DNA of 64,000 bases from Lagopus muta (taxonomy: Eukaryota; Chordata; Aves; Galliformes; Phasianidae). This document shows positions 23,051-35,110 of this stretch, in pieces. The notes beneath the pieces were generated by a model. The model worked only from the letters and a program-made list of their open reading frames with translations. It was not told the origin of the DNA and made no database searches. Within the stretch, counting starts at the first letter, position 1, and each line of letters begins with the position of its first letter. A program made the position numbers and the translations under genes. The stretch spans positions 54,076,972 through 54,140,971 of the forward strand of contig NC_064437.1 of the NCBI RefSeq assembly GCF_023343835.1, given 5' to 3'.

Positions 23051-25464
23051 CAAGGGCACTGTTGGGCTATGAGGGACAGAAGCTCAGAGCTACATTATCA
23101 GGGACCATGCTCAAGGCTGTGGAAGAAGGGAGGAAAAACAGGAAAAAAAATCCTCACAATTGCATTGTTTGAGATTTGCTACATATTAGAGAAATACTAC
23201 AGTGCAGTATTTCCGACAGCAGTAGTTTGCTCTGCTCCTTGCTGTTAGCTGCTGGCCCAAATCTGCCTCTCCAGGAAGATGGTGAAAAGATGGGCAAGCT
23301 GCACAAGTCTCTGGCCTATCGCAAGGCATGGAAAGCAGCTGGAATTAATGGAGAAGAGAGAAGCTAAACAAAGCAAAGGCCGGGCTGTACACATGCTGTA
23401 TTCTTAGGGTAAACAAATCCTTTAGCAAGCATTGTGTCTTGCTGTTCTCCTTCAAAAGGAGGGGAGAGGAGGAGAAGGAAGTGGAGGTGGTTCAAAGGAA
23501 TGAGGGCTGTCTCAAAGGGAAGTAAGAGGAATATGCTCATGCTACTGTTTCAGCAAGTTACCTTGCATCTGCTGACTTGCATGCGGGGGTGGCAAGCGCA
23601 TATGTGTGTTCACCCCTCAGGGCCTGTGAGGAGAAATGCAAATTTAACTTTTTTATCTCAAGTGAATGCAGTTTCTTTTCTTTTTTTTTTAACTTGCATG
23701 TGATCATTCCTGAAGATTAGGTCAGTTGGTAGCTGAGCCTTCCCACAGATGAAAGGCAAATTATGGCAGAGCTGATCGTGGGTCCTGGGATACCTCCTCC
23801 ACTAGTTTAATATGTGATGATACTTCAAAACATAGTATCGTGGTGTTACCTGAACAAAAGAGGATGTAAACATTTAATAGAAAGAAAAGTTCCCAGTTCT
23901 TGGCTTCAAAGGGAATATTAAAACATGCCTTCTATGACTCCCTTAAAAATGTCAAAAGGCAATGAAAAAGAACTCATTTAATAGTTTATTTCAAATCTTC
24001 TTGTGTTGAAGCCTCTCTGAGTTCAGTGAGTTTTTTTTTTTGTTTTTTTTTTAACAATTCAAGACTTTTTGGTAAAAGGCACAGTGTAAATGGAAGTTGT
24101 GTCTGTAGAGGAACTGTACAAGTAGGAAAACCGAACTCCATTGTCCTGCCTATATAGGTATATAGGTCTGACTCTCAGGTAGAAAGGGGCACAGTGCCAA
24201 AACAGTCAGCACAGTGTCAGCAATTGCAGTACTATAACATCTCTCTGGTCTTGCTCTCTCAGTACAGCTGAGTCCCTAAAATAGCCAGTTTGCTGCAGGG
24301 ACTGTTTAAAGCAGTGGTAAGAATTTAGTTCAGTGGTAGAGGAGTAGAGAGGGCTGCTCCCCTCATCCCATTCCCACAGTCTCTTGTGCTGCAGAAGCAA
24401 TAGAGCAGGTGAGTGCATGTGGTCTTTTGGCTGGCAAGTTTTTTGCCCCTTTCCCTGGAAGAAATATGCTCCGTTAGTACAGCAAAATACTATTTTATAC
24501 ATATAGTGTGTGTATGTATATAATGTAATTATATGTATGTAATTCTGTCTGGAGTTTTGTTCCAACCTGTCAACCAAACAAGCAGGACTCTCATCCAATG
24601 GTGGATGAGTAATGCAATGAGCTGCACATGGTGCTGTGGTTCACCGTGGATGCTATGCTCCCTTTGAGCCCTCCACTATGCCACCTTGCCTGAAAACTAT
24701 TCTGCTGATGGTGTCACCTTCCAGGTTTATATTCTCATGGCTGTGACCATTTAGGCTCATTAGAGGTTGCCAGACGCTTCAATAAGAACAAAGGGAGTTC
24801 AGTGTCCTACCCAAATTTCAACTTCGTAATTACAGAGTGTCTTTCTGAATGCCTACAATATTGGTGATTCCTCCTGCCTTAGTCTCTCAGTTATTTGGTG
24901 TGCTGATGTAGTATTGACCCACTCCTTCCCAGATGCTATTGAATCCTTGTTGCTACAGGAATGTGCTCACTGCTTCTCTTTCCCTCTGAAGTCTGTAAAG
25001 TACTCCAGGACCTGTCAGTGTAACAGGCACTGCGGAACTGCATAAGAAGTTACTGGTGTTGATAAAAAGGTGGGTGTGTAGGATGGCTGGGGCTAGCCCT
25101 GCCACAGGGGAGACAGGTGGGACTGCAAGAGTCAGAGCTAGAAATGTTCCCAGCTCTTCCTCCCTGAGGTTTCTGATGGTGCTTAAGACAGCAGGGCTCA
25201 CCAGCAGCCTGAAGGTAAGGTGTGCATCTGCTGTGCTCCCCTTATCCCTCTGGGAGCACCAGCAAGATGGTTGTCTCCAAGGGAGGGGTTCCTCAGCTCA
25301 GTGCATTGCTTATCAGCCTCTACCTGGAGGCTGTTGATTCCTTTTTACCTGCTGAGAGTAGTAATCCTGCTGGCAGGAATATTCCCAGCAAATCCATGAA
25401 CTGCACACCAATACTGATAGGCCTGCCAGGCAGACTGGGGAACTGCTTCCAACATCCATCTGTC
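23051..25464. other. Intergenic DNA between CR1 tail and CALHM2
   Basis: This stretch holds simple T-rich tracts (near 23678 and 24030) and a TATATA-rich patch (near 24500). I see no conserved coding segment. The part nearest 25464 is presumably the CALHM2 3' UTR, but I could not find a convincing poly(A) signal for it on the minus strand. Confidence 0.4.
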
Positions 25465-26502
25465 TTAGGAAGCCAAGAAGAGCATTTCGTGGCCCTCTGG
25501 GGTTGGCCCATTCCCTTCCACCCCTTTTGCCCATTTGTGGAGTCGGCTATAGAGGGGGAAGCCCTTGTTCTCCCGGTAGATGTAGACACCCGTGATGGCG
25601 TTCCATTGGGGGCTTGGCTGCACGCCCTCCACTGGGAACTCCTGCACCAGCTCCTTCTCCTCCTTATCAAGTGCCACAAATCCAAAGAATTGCTTCACAT
25701 TCTTTGCTGCCAGGATCCTGGAGTGGACTTCAGCTGTGCGGCGGAAAAGCTTGTCCTCGTTGGAGCGGTACTGGGCCCAATAGGCCTCCTGCCGGTAGCT
25801 CAGCGGTGAGCAGCAGTGCTTCAGGCACTTGGTGAGGAAAACCAGGACGGCGACGATCCCAATGAGCAGCCAGCCAAAGAGCTGAGAGAGAGAGTTTGCG
25901 TTAGGGTGTGTCAAAATGATCTTACCCGCTCCGTGCAGCTCTGCTCCCAACTTGCCTACCTGGGATTCATATCTCAGCCTCCGTGTCACCTCATCCCGGA
26001 ACTTGGTGAGGTTTGCTGGCACGTCTTTGCAGGGGAATCTCGCCAGCACCTCAGCCCCAAACTCAGATGGGAACTTGTCCAGGGTGGATGGCCTGACAAA
26101 CTCGCTGAGGGCGCAGATGTAAGCCTCCCCACGCAGCAAAGAGATGACTGACCAGGTGACGGGTGCCACAGCTGCCCGGCCCATGATGGAACCGAAGAGG
26201 AGGAAGGTGGCGGCAGTGGAGAAGTTCTTGGTGCCACGCTTGTGGCACTCAGCCACTACGTTCCAGGTGTGGTTGTTCAAGATGACACCGATAAGGAATA
26301 GTGCCAGGGCTGGGACACCGATGGCAGCCAGCCCATAGATGTAGTTGCGGGCTGGAGAGCAGGGGCAGTGGAAGGCAACAACTGAGAAGAGCTCCTCGCT
26401 GCCCACTGTGCCCAGAGCCACCAGGCCATTAAAGATCATCACATCTTTGCTCTTAAAGAACAAGGAGAGGAAGCGGAAGTTTTCAGCGATAAGGGCAGCC
26501 AT
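25465..26502 (-). CDS. CALHM2: CALHM2, calcium homeostasis modulator 2
   Basis: CALHM2 is a four-helix plasma-membrane protein that forms large-pore channels. Two coding exons are read on the minus strand, 26502-25960 and 25881-25465, giving 319 aa (human 323). The N-terminus MAALIAENFRFLSLFFKSKD is identical to human as recalled. The family's extracellular cysteines are present in HCPCSP, ICALSEF and RFPCKD, with a likely N-glycosylation site in PANLTKF. TM4 starts at LFGWLLIGIVAVLVFLTKCL, followed by the long C-terminal helix (QAEYWAQYR-type region, here QEAYWAQYRSNEDKLF). The intron of 78 nt (25882-25959) is GT-AG but open and in frame, so unspliced RNA would encode 26 extra residues (345 aa). 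The spliced joint RYESQ|LFGW matches human exactly. It converges on PDCD11 and is the first of three tandem CALHM genes. Confidence 0.96.
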   Translation of the reverse strand: MAALIAENFRFLSLFFKSKDVMIFNGLVALGTVGSEELFSVVAFHCPCSPARNYIYGLAAIGVPALALFLIGVILNNHTWNVVAECHKRGTKNFSTAATFLLFGSIMGRAAVAPVTWSVISLLRGEAYICALSEFVRPSTLDKFPSEFGAEVLARFPCKDVPANLTKFRDEVTRRLRYESQVGKLGAELHGAGKIILTHPNANSLSQLFGWLLIGIVAVLVFLTKCLKHCCSPLSYRQEAYWAQYRSNEDKLFRRTAEVHSRILAAKNVKQFFGFVALDKEEKELVQEFPVEGVQPSPQWNAITGVYIYRENKGFPLYSRLHKWAKGVEGNGPTPEGHEMLFLAS

Positions 26503-28606
26503 CTTATCCTGGAGATGGAGAATGAGAGGAGGTGCCTACTGCAGTGGGGGGCTTTGTTGGCCCACGTCCCTGCACCAAGGGACGCGATGAGGGAGTGAAA
26601 TGGCCTTGGGATGACTGAAATGAAAGGGAGCACAACACCTTCACTGCAGTCACTGATAGCTGGTGTCCCAGCCTCTGGAGCTGGCTGCTACCAGGGATAC
26701 TTCGGAATGGATTGAGGAGGAATTCAGCTTAAGCAATGAAGGAAACCTCAGGCTCCTCAGTTTTTCAATAAACTGTCCAAAAGCATTTCTGTAGCAAAGA
26801 TTACCAAAGGGACGATCATTTCTACCCTTGTCATTAGCACGTTCATAGTCTTTCGTTTGGCTTTAGTCACATCCCACAGAAGCGATGACCACTGGTGTTG
26901 CCGCTGGACACTTATTGATCTCCCAGGCCTGTAATGAAGGAGGACGCTGTGTTACTGGGGAAACTGGACCAGAGCAGTGGGGCATGGATGCGTCCCCAGC
27001 CCCGCCAATGACTCACACTCTAGCCCTCCCTCCTTAGACCTGATGAGTTAATATTTAGTAAAAGCCCGAAGTATGCCAGGGAGACAGCAGGAAATGAGTC
27101 CCATGGGTGCTGCAAGTTTACCTGGTAGGTTTGGGTACAGGGAGATGCTTCATGGGAGGATCAGGTTGGAGAAACATTAATAGGAAAGCAGCAGCTAGTG
27201 GCTGAGGACCTACTGGAGGATGGTGTCCTGCTGCTCTGCATGTGCCTTCCCTTTTACTGCACATAGTGGCAGCTGGCCCCATGCTAATGCAGTCCTGTTT
27301 CTCCATCGGGGGTCTCTGCAACTGGGCAAGGGGCTGCTGGTGCCAGCAAGAGGTATTACTTTCTGGGAAAGCAAAGCTTATTGTGATCCAATGTACAAAC
27401 ACTGAATATTGATAGAGCTGGGCCTGAAATTACATAGAAGTTCCTGCTAGCAAGGGATGTGGTAGGATGATTCTCTCCCACAGTTGCCTTGCTGTCCCCT
27501 TTGCAAGTGTTGCTTAGCTGATTTCTTTGTTTCCTTTGCATCTGCTCTGCACCCCTGTGTGGTTTAATTTCAGGAAGCTTCAAGTCTGACAAAGCCTGCA
27601 AGCCTCGGGGTTTGCTGGAGGCATGAAAGACCTGGACAGCCGACTAACAGTCCCTGGTGGTTTGTGCAGCACTGGCAGCATGCGTATCGTTGTACAGAAG
27701 TTCTGGGGGAGACCAGACACCCCAGCACAACTGTCCCAAAATCCAGGGTGAGCTATCCCTGTGCTAGCCCCAGCTACAAGGAAAAGGCTATGGGGGTGTT
27801 TGTGCAGGTGAGAGAAAGACGCCATAGTTCATCCTCCTCTAACAGAAGCACCCAGTGCCTTTAATACCTTTCTGCATCTTCCCAGGTTTCCATATACAAA
27901 ACTCCCTCCTTAAAGCCAAAACCCGCAGCCACGTGACAGCAGCTCCGGCCTGCAGTTCTGGCTGCTGTGCTTTGTGATGCAAGCAAGAACATTAAAGCTC
28001 CAAACTTGCCCTGGTGCATGGTGTTCAAATCCCTTTTATTAGAGCAAGCTGATAAGCAAGGCTTTGCAACCTCTCTTCAAGATCCTAGTACCAGGCAAAG
28101 CAAAAAGAAGAGGAGCTGGCAAGGAGCATGCCGTGTTGGCCAAGGGGTTACCCTCGCTCTGCTGCTGGGTTATGATGGGAGAGATGGGTGGGTAGGATGG
28201 GAGGGGAAAAGATGCTTTCAGCAAAAGATTTTTTTAGTAGGCAGCGTTAGTCTTTTCCTGAGACATCTCTGAAAGCAAGTGAAAAAACGCCATCACTTAC
28301 TTGGAAAGCCGTTGAAGTCCTTCTGGAACTTTGTCTAGCTGGTTTCCTCAGGCTCCAGGAGTGGGGCTCTCCCAGCAGCAAGGGGGTGAGCAGCAGGGAG
28401 GGTCCAGCTGAGGCCAGGAGGGTGGGCGAAGCAAAAGTGGGTAAAGCAGTATTCAAGTTCGGCAGCTTCCTTTGCAGTGTGCCCTGGGCTGTCAGCTTTT
28501 GGGAGGAGGGAGGGAGGGAGGAGGCTGTTCTTGGGGCCTGCGCCTGGGTGGGGCGATGAGCAGGCGCGTGGCTTCTGCTGGGTGCAGGACTGAGGTTGTG
28601 CCTTTA

Positions 28607-28638
<32 letters not shown>

Positions 28639-30970
28639 AGAAAGGAAGGAAAAGCCGAGAATGAGTCAGTGGAAAAAGCACGTTGGTATGTTTCAGATCT
28701 GCGATGCAGCTGTGCAGAGGCTGGCCGTGGGGAGGACAAGGTTTGCCTGCAGGACAGGAGCAATGGATGCCTGGATGGAATGTGAGGGGGAAATTCTGGA
28801 GCCCCTAGTCTGGTCTGGATGTGACCCCCATGCTCCCTAGAGGATGCTGGTGGGACCAAGGCTGGAACCCATGGGAATGAGGATGGGACCCCAGCTGAGC
28901 AGGTTGGGGCAGTGTGGGAGAAGCCCTTTCCTTGTCTCAGGTGAAGGGGAAGGGGTGGAAACTGCTGTTTTTGTGACTGAGAGCTGGCTGAGCCTGTGGG
29001 GATAATGCCAGTCTGGCTGGGTTTTCGAGAGGAGCAGGAACCCATCACCACAAACTCTGTCAGGTTTTGCTTCTTGCCTCTGAGATGGACCCACTCTTGT
29101 GGATCGAGCAGAGGGGTGTAATGGCTGCTATGCAGTGCTGTGGTTTGCGTGGGGCAAGCCGTGTGTTTGGGGCTGAGTGCAGCCCATGAGCTGGAGATTG
29201 CAGCCATGTTCCTGTCTGTCTCTGCCTTTTTGCTTTCTACTTCCTCTGTAGACTGATGCCTTGCTTTCTCCTCTCTGCTGCTTGTCCCTTGGCTCCAGTT
29301 CCAGCCTGTCACAGAGACCAGAGGCTCTGTCCCTTTTCCCCAGGCTCTTTGGCACTGTGTCCCCAGGGTTAAGCTCAGTGCTCTCATGATAATCTCTTCA
29401 GCACAGGCAAACCTTCAAGTAACACTCACGTTCTCCTCTGCCCAGAGCAAACCAGTGCTAAGCCAATGACTGTGGTCCAGCTGAAATCTTTGTCCTGAGT
29501 ACTCCTCATCCTTCAGCCTGGTAAGGCTCTAGCCTTACCCCATCCCTTTGTGCTGGCCCTGGCTTTTGCAGCAGTGCAGTGCCGGAGTGCACTGCATGCA
29601 TGGCAGTACCGCAACTCCAAGAGCCCACTGCCAAACATGCTCCATGCCAGGACCGCAGCCTGTGGGAGCCACTCTGCATCCCCCAGTGAGGGGTCTACTC
29701 CCACCAGTGATGAGATATGTCCCCAAAATCCAGAAAAGCTGCTGGGACAAAGTGTCAGCACAGGAAGATCACCATTCCTGCTCTGCAGGGACTGCCAAAG
29801 TTGCTACATGGGACAGAGCTTTGATCTCAAAATCTAAACTGAAACTCCAAAAGCTTTTCTTTGCAAATGCACGTAGGTTCCTTGGTATGTGGATGGAGCC
29901 GGCTGGCCCCGCATGCTGATCACAGCTGTAGTGGGACTTGGGGTACAGCTTTCTTGGTGAGCTATGAACAGTGCTGAGCTGCAAGTAATGGGAGTGGAAA
30001 CCGCCTTTATCTTTTAATCTCCTTTGCTTGTAAATCAGGTTTTGTGTCTATTAATTTCTGGGCAGGTGCTTTAATTACAGTTTGGGGTGTGAAGATTAAT
30101 GATAAATCTGTGTCATGCTCCTTTCTCCCGGGAGTCAGCCACACTCAGTCTTTGACCATGGGCTGGTTCATGCTACAGAGCAGACCGAAGAATTCCATTT
30201 TCGTTTTGTCCTTTGTTCTTCTCTCCCCACAGCCTCTGTGGAGTTAGACACCGGTAATTAAGGTTTATGTTCAGAACAGTCACCTCAGTTACCAGTGAGC
30301 CATAATGGGTGAGTTTAAACAAGAATGCGGTAGGAGAAATTTCAAGGGGATGAGCATTTAGAAAGGGACGCAGCACGGGTAAAATTGTGTTTCTAAAAGC
30401 TTTTTTTCTCCTGTGTGCTGCTAGTGCAATGAGAGCAAGGAGTGAATGGAGAGATTTCCATTGCTGCCTCAAGGCCCTGGGTTCCGTCATCCCTGGGCTG
30501 TATGGAAATCAGTGCCTGCCTGCTGTTGCAAAAGGTTGGTGCTGCACCCTGCAGCCATGTGGCTGACCCAACTGTTCCTCCATGGGCTGTGGCTGGCCCA
30601 GTGCCAGTCCCACATGTTGCCCCAGCTCCTTGTCCCTGTACTGAAATAAAGAAACCCCGATGATTTTATAAACAGCCTTTATGACTTGTGCATTGAGCCT
30701 GAACAGTAAGCCTGAGGTATTTATTTGGAGCTGGCTTCTCAAACAAACACCTGGGCTGATGTATAATGTTCGTCTTCATGCTGGAGAGGAATCCAGGTGA
30801 AGCTGCAAGAATGGGACATCCTGCGGAAAGTTCTTGGCAGGAGGGTCAGCTTGGCCTCCACCTCTCCTGGTCCAGGCACCCCGTTTCAGGAGTTTCCCCT
30901 TGAGCCGTACTCATGACACCACTGCTTCCCTCGCAATGTAGGATACCCCTTTTCAGGTTTATCTTTGCAT
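26503..30970. other. Intergenic DNA between CALHM2 and CALHM1
   Basis: This region contains the CALHM2 upstream flank, a 50-bp A-rich purine tract at about 28604-28655 and otherwise unique GC-moderate sequence. Several long open frames on both strands (for example 28335-29387 on the minus strand) show biased, low-complexity composition and no recognisable domain, so I do not call them genes. 5' non-coding exons of CALHM2 may lie here but cannot be seen by eye. Confidence 0.4.
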
Positions 30971-30974
30971 TGCC

Positions 30975-30980
30975 TTTATT
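30975..30980 (-). terminator. Candidate CALHM1 poly(A) signal
   Basis: AATAAA on the minus strand (TTTATT on the plus strand), about 485 nt past the CALHM1 stop codon. It is the first canonical hexamer downstream that I noticed; use in vivo is inferred. Confidence 0.35.
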
Positions 30981-31464
30981 TTAAATCTTCTCATGGCCTG
31001 GAAACTGTATGTGTGTGTAGGGGTCAGTGCACGGGGGGGCTGATGGGGAGACAAGCAGCCCAGCTTGATTCTTTACTGGGGATATTGCAATGCTGCCCAA
31101 ATGCACAGCAATCCTTGGTGTTGCAGGGAGCTCTTCCCGCTCCAGCTCTGTCACAGGCCACGAAGTGCATGTGAAGAAAGAAAGGAAGTTTTGCACATAT
31201 GCGTCAGCAACTGCTTCCACACAAAGCTGTGGCATGGTGCCACAGGATGCACAACGTGCCCCAGCATCCCCAGGGCTCATCTGTCACATCGAGGCCTTGG
31301 CCAGCTGCCTTGTTAAACCCAGAGCTCGTTGTCTGCATTACGCAGGCTGTAGGGCTGCATATGGGGAGCAGATGGGGTCACCTGGGTGCCAGTGCTGCCC
31401 TTTGGGTGCTCGTGCACCCTTTGGGTGCTCATCACCCCAGCCAAAAGTGTGGCTCTGCTTCTGC

Positions 31465-33309
31465 TCACACCACGCTGTAGTAGACTGCAGCCTCCTGCCG
31501 GGGAGCAGGGGGCTGCGTATGGGGTTGTGTGGGGGGCTGCCATTCCCCAGCCCAGCCATTGCTGCTGTGGGGTGCAGTTGGGTGAAGGTGCAGCGGGGGC
31601 TTGCACCTGTGCCAGCTTTTCAGGGCTGTGTTCATAGTGCCCCAATCGGTGATGCCTAAAAGTTTCTCTGAAGCTTCCCCAGCATCTGTGGGGGCTTTTC
31701 TGGGTGGGTGGCAGTGAGTTGCCACCAGGTCTTTGCTCATGCTCTGGAAGAACTGCTGGATGCAGACCTTGGCAAAGCTCTTGGCATGCTCTGCACAGGT
31801 CTCATCAAACAGCTTGCGCTCGATGTCAATGTAGTGGGACCAATACCTGCTCTTCAGGAAGACAGTTTGGGTGAAGCAGGGCCGGAGAGATCTGACCAAG
31901 AATGCCAGCGTGGTCATCAGCAGCACGAAGCACCAGCCTAGGGCCTGTGGGGATGAGTGGGAATACTAGATCCATCATGAGCAGACCATAATAACCCCTT
32001 CTTCCCAAGCTTCATTTCTCTTCTAAAAATAGGAATGATTCCTATCTGTCCTAAGGAATGCAGGGAGAGCAACTTTAAAACAGAATACAAGTGATGAGAG
32101 AGTATTGGACCATCCTGACTCTAGCTGTGGCCAGAAGCAAAGGACTTGAGAAGAATTAAGCACAGGACGAGGAGTTATTGGCACTTTTTCATCTGTGGTT
32201 ACCTGGTGTGGCTAATAAACACAAGCAGCAGAGGCAACTGGTTATCAGCCCATTGCTTACATGAGCTATAACTAGTGCCCAGAGCAGCCACAGGTTAACA
32301 GTGGGTTACATGAGGTGGTGGCAGTCATGGAGTAACAACTACATTTACTCCTTCTGAACTTGCCCTAAATGACTCTTGGTATACAGCTCCGCTGTGCATC
32401 ACCATCCTGGGCTGGTCAGCCTGGACCAAGTAGGATCAGTGGTCAGAACATGGGTCCTTGCTCCAAAGCCCTGCCCCATGGTCACCTTCTGCTGTTCATG
32501 GGAATGCTGTCAAGGTGAAACCTGCCACTATTGGGATGGACCAGAGGGGTGCCTGTGGTCAGGGAGCCAACACCTGGACCAGGCTTGGTGGAGAGGAGTC
32601 CGAGAGGCTGCTGTGAAGGGTACAACTTGTCCCCCTGCAAAACAGCCCATCTCTCCTCCTGAAGCTTTATTTCAATGAAATCCCCCCTTTAAGACTGAGC
32701 TAAGGCTGTCAGCACCTAACCCTAAGCCATCAGAGAGGACATAGCTGTGATGCCTCTTACCTGTGAGATGCAGCGCAAGTACCTGATGGCCACTTCATTG
32801 GCGACGAGCTCCTGCCCATCGTAGATCTCCTTGCAGGGGATGCGGGCAAGGACTCGCTTCATCTCTCCCTGGGAGAGGCTATGGTGGCTGGCATTGCCCA
32901 GGGCCTCCATGGGCAGTGCGGTGCAGAAAGCACACGTGATGCACTTCCCATCCAGCAGTGTCACTGACACCCAGACAGCTGGGGCAATCATGGCCCGCTG
33001 CGCCACGGAGCAGAACATGTAGCGCAGGACAGCTGCATCCTTCCTCCGCTGGCCCTGGGGTCGCCTCCACTCCTCAGTCAGCATGGACACGTTGTTGTTC
33101 AGCACGAAGCCCAGCAGGAACAGGATGAGGGGAGGCACTAGGAGGACGCCCAGCCCATAGGCCAGGTTGTAGCGTGGCAGGCAGGGACAGTTGAAATCAA
33201 AGGCTGAGTACAGCTGGGCGCTGGCCAGGGCCATGATCCCACAGATGCCGCTCATGAAGGACTCCTGGTTGGACTGGAGGAACTGGAAGACCATCCGAAA
33301 CTTGTCCAT
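31465..33309 (-). CDS. CALHM1: CALHM1, voltage-gated ATP/Ca2+ channel subunit
   Basis: CALHM1 forms a voltage- and extracellular-Ca2+-gated large-pore channel. In mammalian taste cells it releases ATP together with CALHM3. Two exons on the minus strand, 33309-32761 and 31944-31465, join in phase 0 at RCISQ|ALGW and give 342 aa (human 346). The start [18 protein letters not shown] aligns one residue inside human MMDKF; no second ATG precedes it. Visible features are: TM1 around residues 20-37, CPC at 41-43, TM2 around 49-70, TM3 ending in TLLDGKC with Asp120 (human pore Asp121), the third cysteine at 126, an N-glycosylation site NAS at 139-141 (human Asn140), [10 protein letters not shown], then TM4 in exon 2. 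The C-terminal helix ([20 protein letters not shown]) is nearly identical to human; the tail from about residue 265 is proline- and histidine-rich and variable, ending in AAVYYSVV (human VATYFSKV). Confidence 0.96.
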
Positions 33310-33889
33310 CTTCCTCCTGAAACAATTCCTCCCCTATTGTGGTCCAAGCTGAGTCTTTGGTTTATTTAATTCTTTCAGACCCTTTCTGCAAAGATGGACA
33401 TCAGCAAGTCTCTATAGAGTTCAGCAATTTACTTACACGCTCTGACAGCCCCAGTATTTAATGCAGAAAATGCAACTTTTTATTTCCTGTTTATTTTGCT
33501 GCTTGCAGAACTTCAAGGTTTGTGTCCTTTCACTCTTCCTCGTGTCCCCGGGACCTGGGTTGTTTCTCATTTGCTAAATCTGTCTCCATTCTTCTCTATG
33601 TCCTCATTTCTGCAGTCTCCCTGTCACCAGTCCTCCTGGCTGCTGGGCACAGGTGCTGCCTTGGCTGTGCTCTGCCCAGAGCAATCTGTGCCCTGGTAGG
33701 AATGGGATTTGCTGGTTGGGCTCTGTGAACCTGCTTGCAAATTCAGCAGGGCAGCTGAGTGCCTCCCACGCTGGACAGGATGCCCCACCTCTGCTCTGCT
33801 AACATATGTAGAAAATGGGGCTTCAGATTTTCCTCCTCAAAATCGGCATCAGCCAGAGCTTAGCTTCTACAGAACAAACCAAAAAGAAG

Positions 33890-34015
33890 TGGATTTTATT
33901 GCTGCTCTCATACATCTCGACTCCCATCTCACAAAGCAGCTTCGGAGCACCACATTTCACCTTCAAGCTGCCCAAAAAATACCAGAATATTTGGACTCTA
34001 AGTGGCCTTAAACAT
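33890..34015 (+). repeat. Unassigned repeat, arm 1 of an inverted pair
   Basis: The block around CTCACAAAGCAGC and CTTCAAGCTGCCCAAAAAAT, then AGAATATTTGGACT, recurs in opposite orientation at 34985-35110, where the minus strand reads TTCACAAAGCAGC, CTTCAAGCTGGCCAAAAGAT and GGAATATTTGGATT. By eye the arms share roughly three quarters of positions over 110 bp. Both arms happen to be open in a matching frame (SYIS-PISQSS), which made the pair visible. The family is unknown to me; it may be an old DNA transposon or LTR piece. Confidence 0.7.
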
Positions 34016-34984
34016 ACTGCTGCAGTGCTGACCACCAGCAAGGCATTCACTCCCTCCAGCCTGTCACCACCTGTGCTACTGACATGAGTGTCAAAGTGGT
34101 ACCACCACAGAGGTGATCACAAAGCACACTGGTAACACCCAGTGAGTCCTAGCTTTGCCTGCTGCAAAGAGGTTAATTGCATGATCTCATCAAACGGAAA
34201 GAGATTTGCCTGCATGAATACAGATGAGGATTACTATATCTCTAGCTAGGAGAGCCAGCTGGCTTCTCTGCTCACCTGGTGCGTGGCTTTCTGAAGGGCA
34301 GTTTACATCAAAGCTGCCATGAATCAGCCTTGTAAATGCAGAGAACTATTTTTGATCTCCAGGAAAACTTTCATTAAAGATGAATGAGGAGCCTGAGTCT
34401 GTTTGGTGTGCAGCAGCAACAGTTCTCATGGAAGCCAATAGCAACTCAGTAGGGATCAAAACAGGGCTCATATATGTCGATCTTGATCTCTCCTTATTTT
34501 TGTGAGAGAGAGTCTGTTTTTGTGAACTTCCAGCAGGAACAAATTTTCTGTGCAGAAACAGCATGACCTCATCTGCTTGTGCTTTGGAAACCAGGCCTGG
34601 CAGAGGTGGTGCATGCCCAAATCCATCCCGATCTGGGGTCCTGCACCTGGATGCCCAGTTAGACACCATAACAGGGAGTTGCGTAGGGCTCTGTGTGCCC
34701 CAGTCAGTACAGGAGATAGAGAGGAGGGACAGGAAAGTGGTCACGATTCCCATATCATTGGGAACATTGATGGTGGGCTGGGGAAATCTGTCCTTGCAGT
34801 CAGCATCACTGTTTCATGGACTCCTGGTGGGTGAAGGGCCCCGAGGACTTCAGACACATCTGCACTCTGGGCGTTAGGACAACCCTGAGAGACAAAGAGC
34901 TGCTAAAGCTTGTTGGTCACCCTCTCCCTTCCTGCTGTCGTATGAGAGCACAGTTTCCTAATAAAGCAGGTGGAAAGGGACCTC

Positions 34985-35110
34985 TGGGCATCACCACTGT
35001 AAGACCAGTTGGAATCCAAATATTCCCCCATCTTTTGGCCAGCTTGAAGGAGCAACCTGGTGCTTCAATGCTGCTTTGTGAAATAGGAAGAGAGATGTAG
35101 GACATAAACA
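34985..35110 (-). repeat. Unassigned repeat, arm 2 of an inverted pair
   Basis: This is the opposite-orientation partner of 33890-34015, about 1 kb away. Similarity fades on both sides of the shared core, so it looks like two insertions of one repeat or the ends of one fold-back element rather than a recent duplication. Confidence 0.7.

Noticed and set aside
25222-25809. 195-codon plus-strand frame opposite CALHM2
   Set aside because: It is the antisense shadow of the conserved CALHM2 second exon.
28335-29387. 350-codon open frame on the minus strand
   Set aside because: It runs through the complement of an A-rich tract (poly-Phe), is Ser/Pro/His-biased, has no domain and no splice or conservation support.
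31090-31659. 189-codon plus-strand frame opposite CALHM1
   Set aside because: It overlaps the CALHM1 3' end on the other strand, is Cys/Gly-biased and has no recognisable domain.
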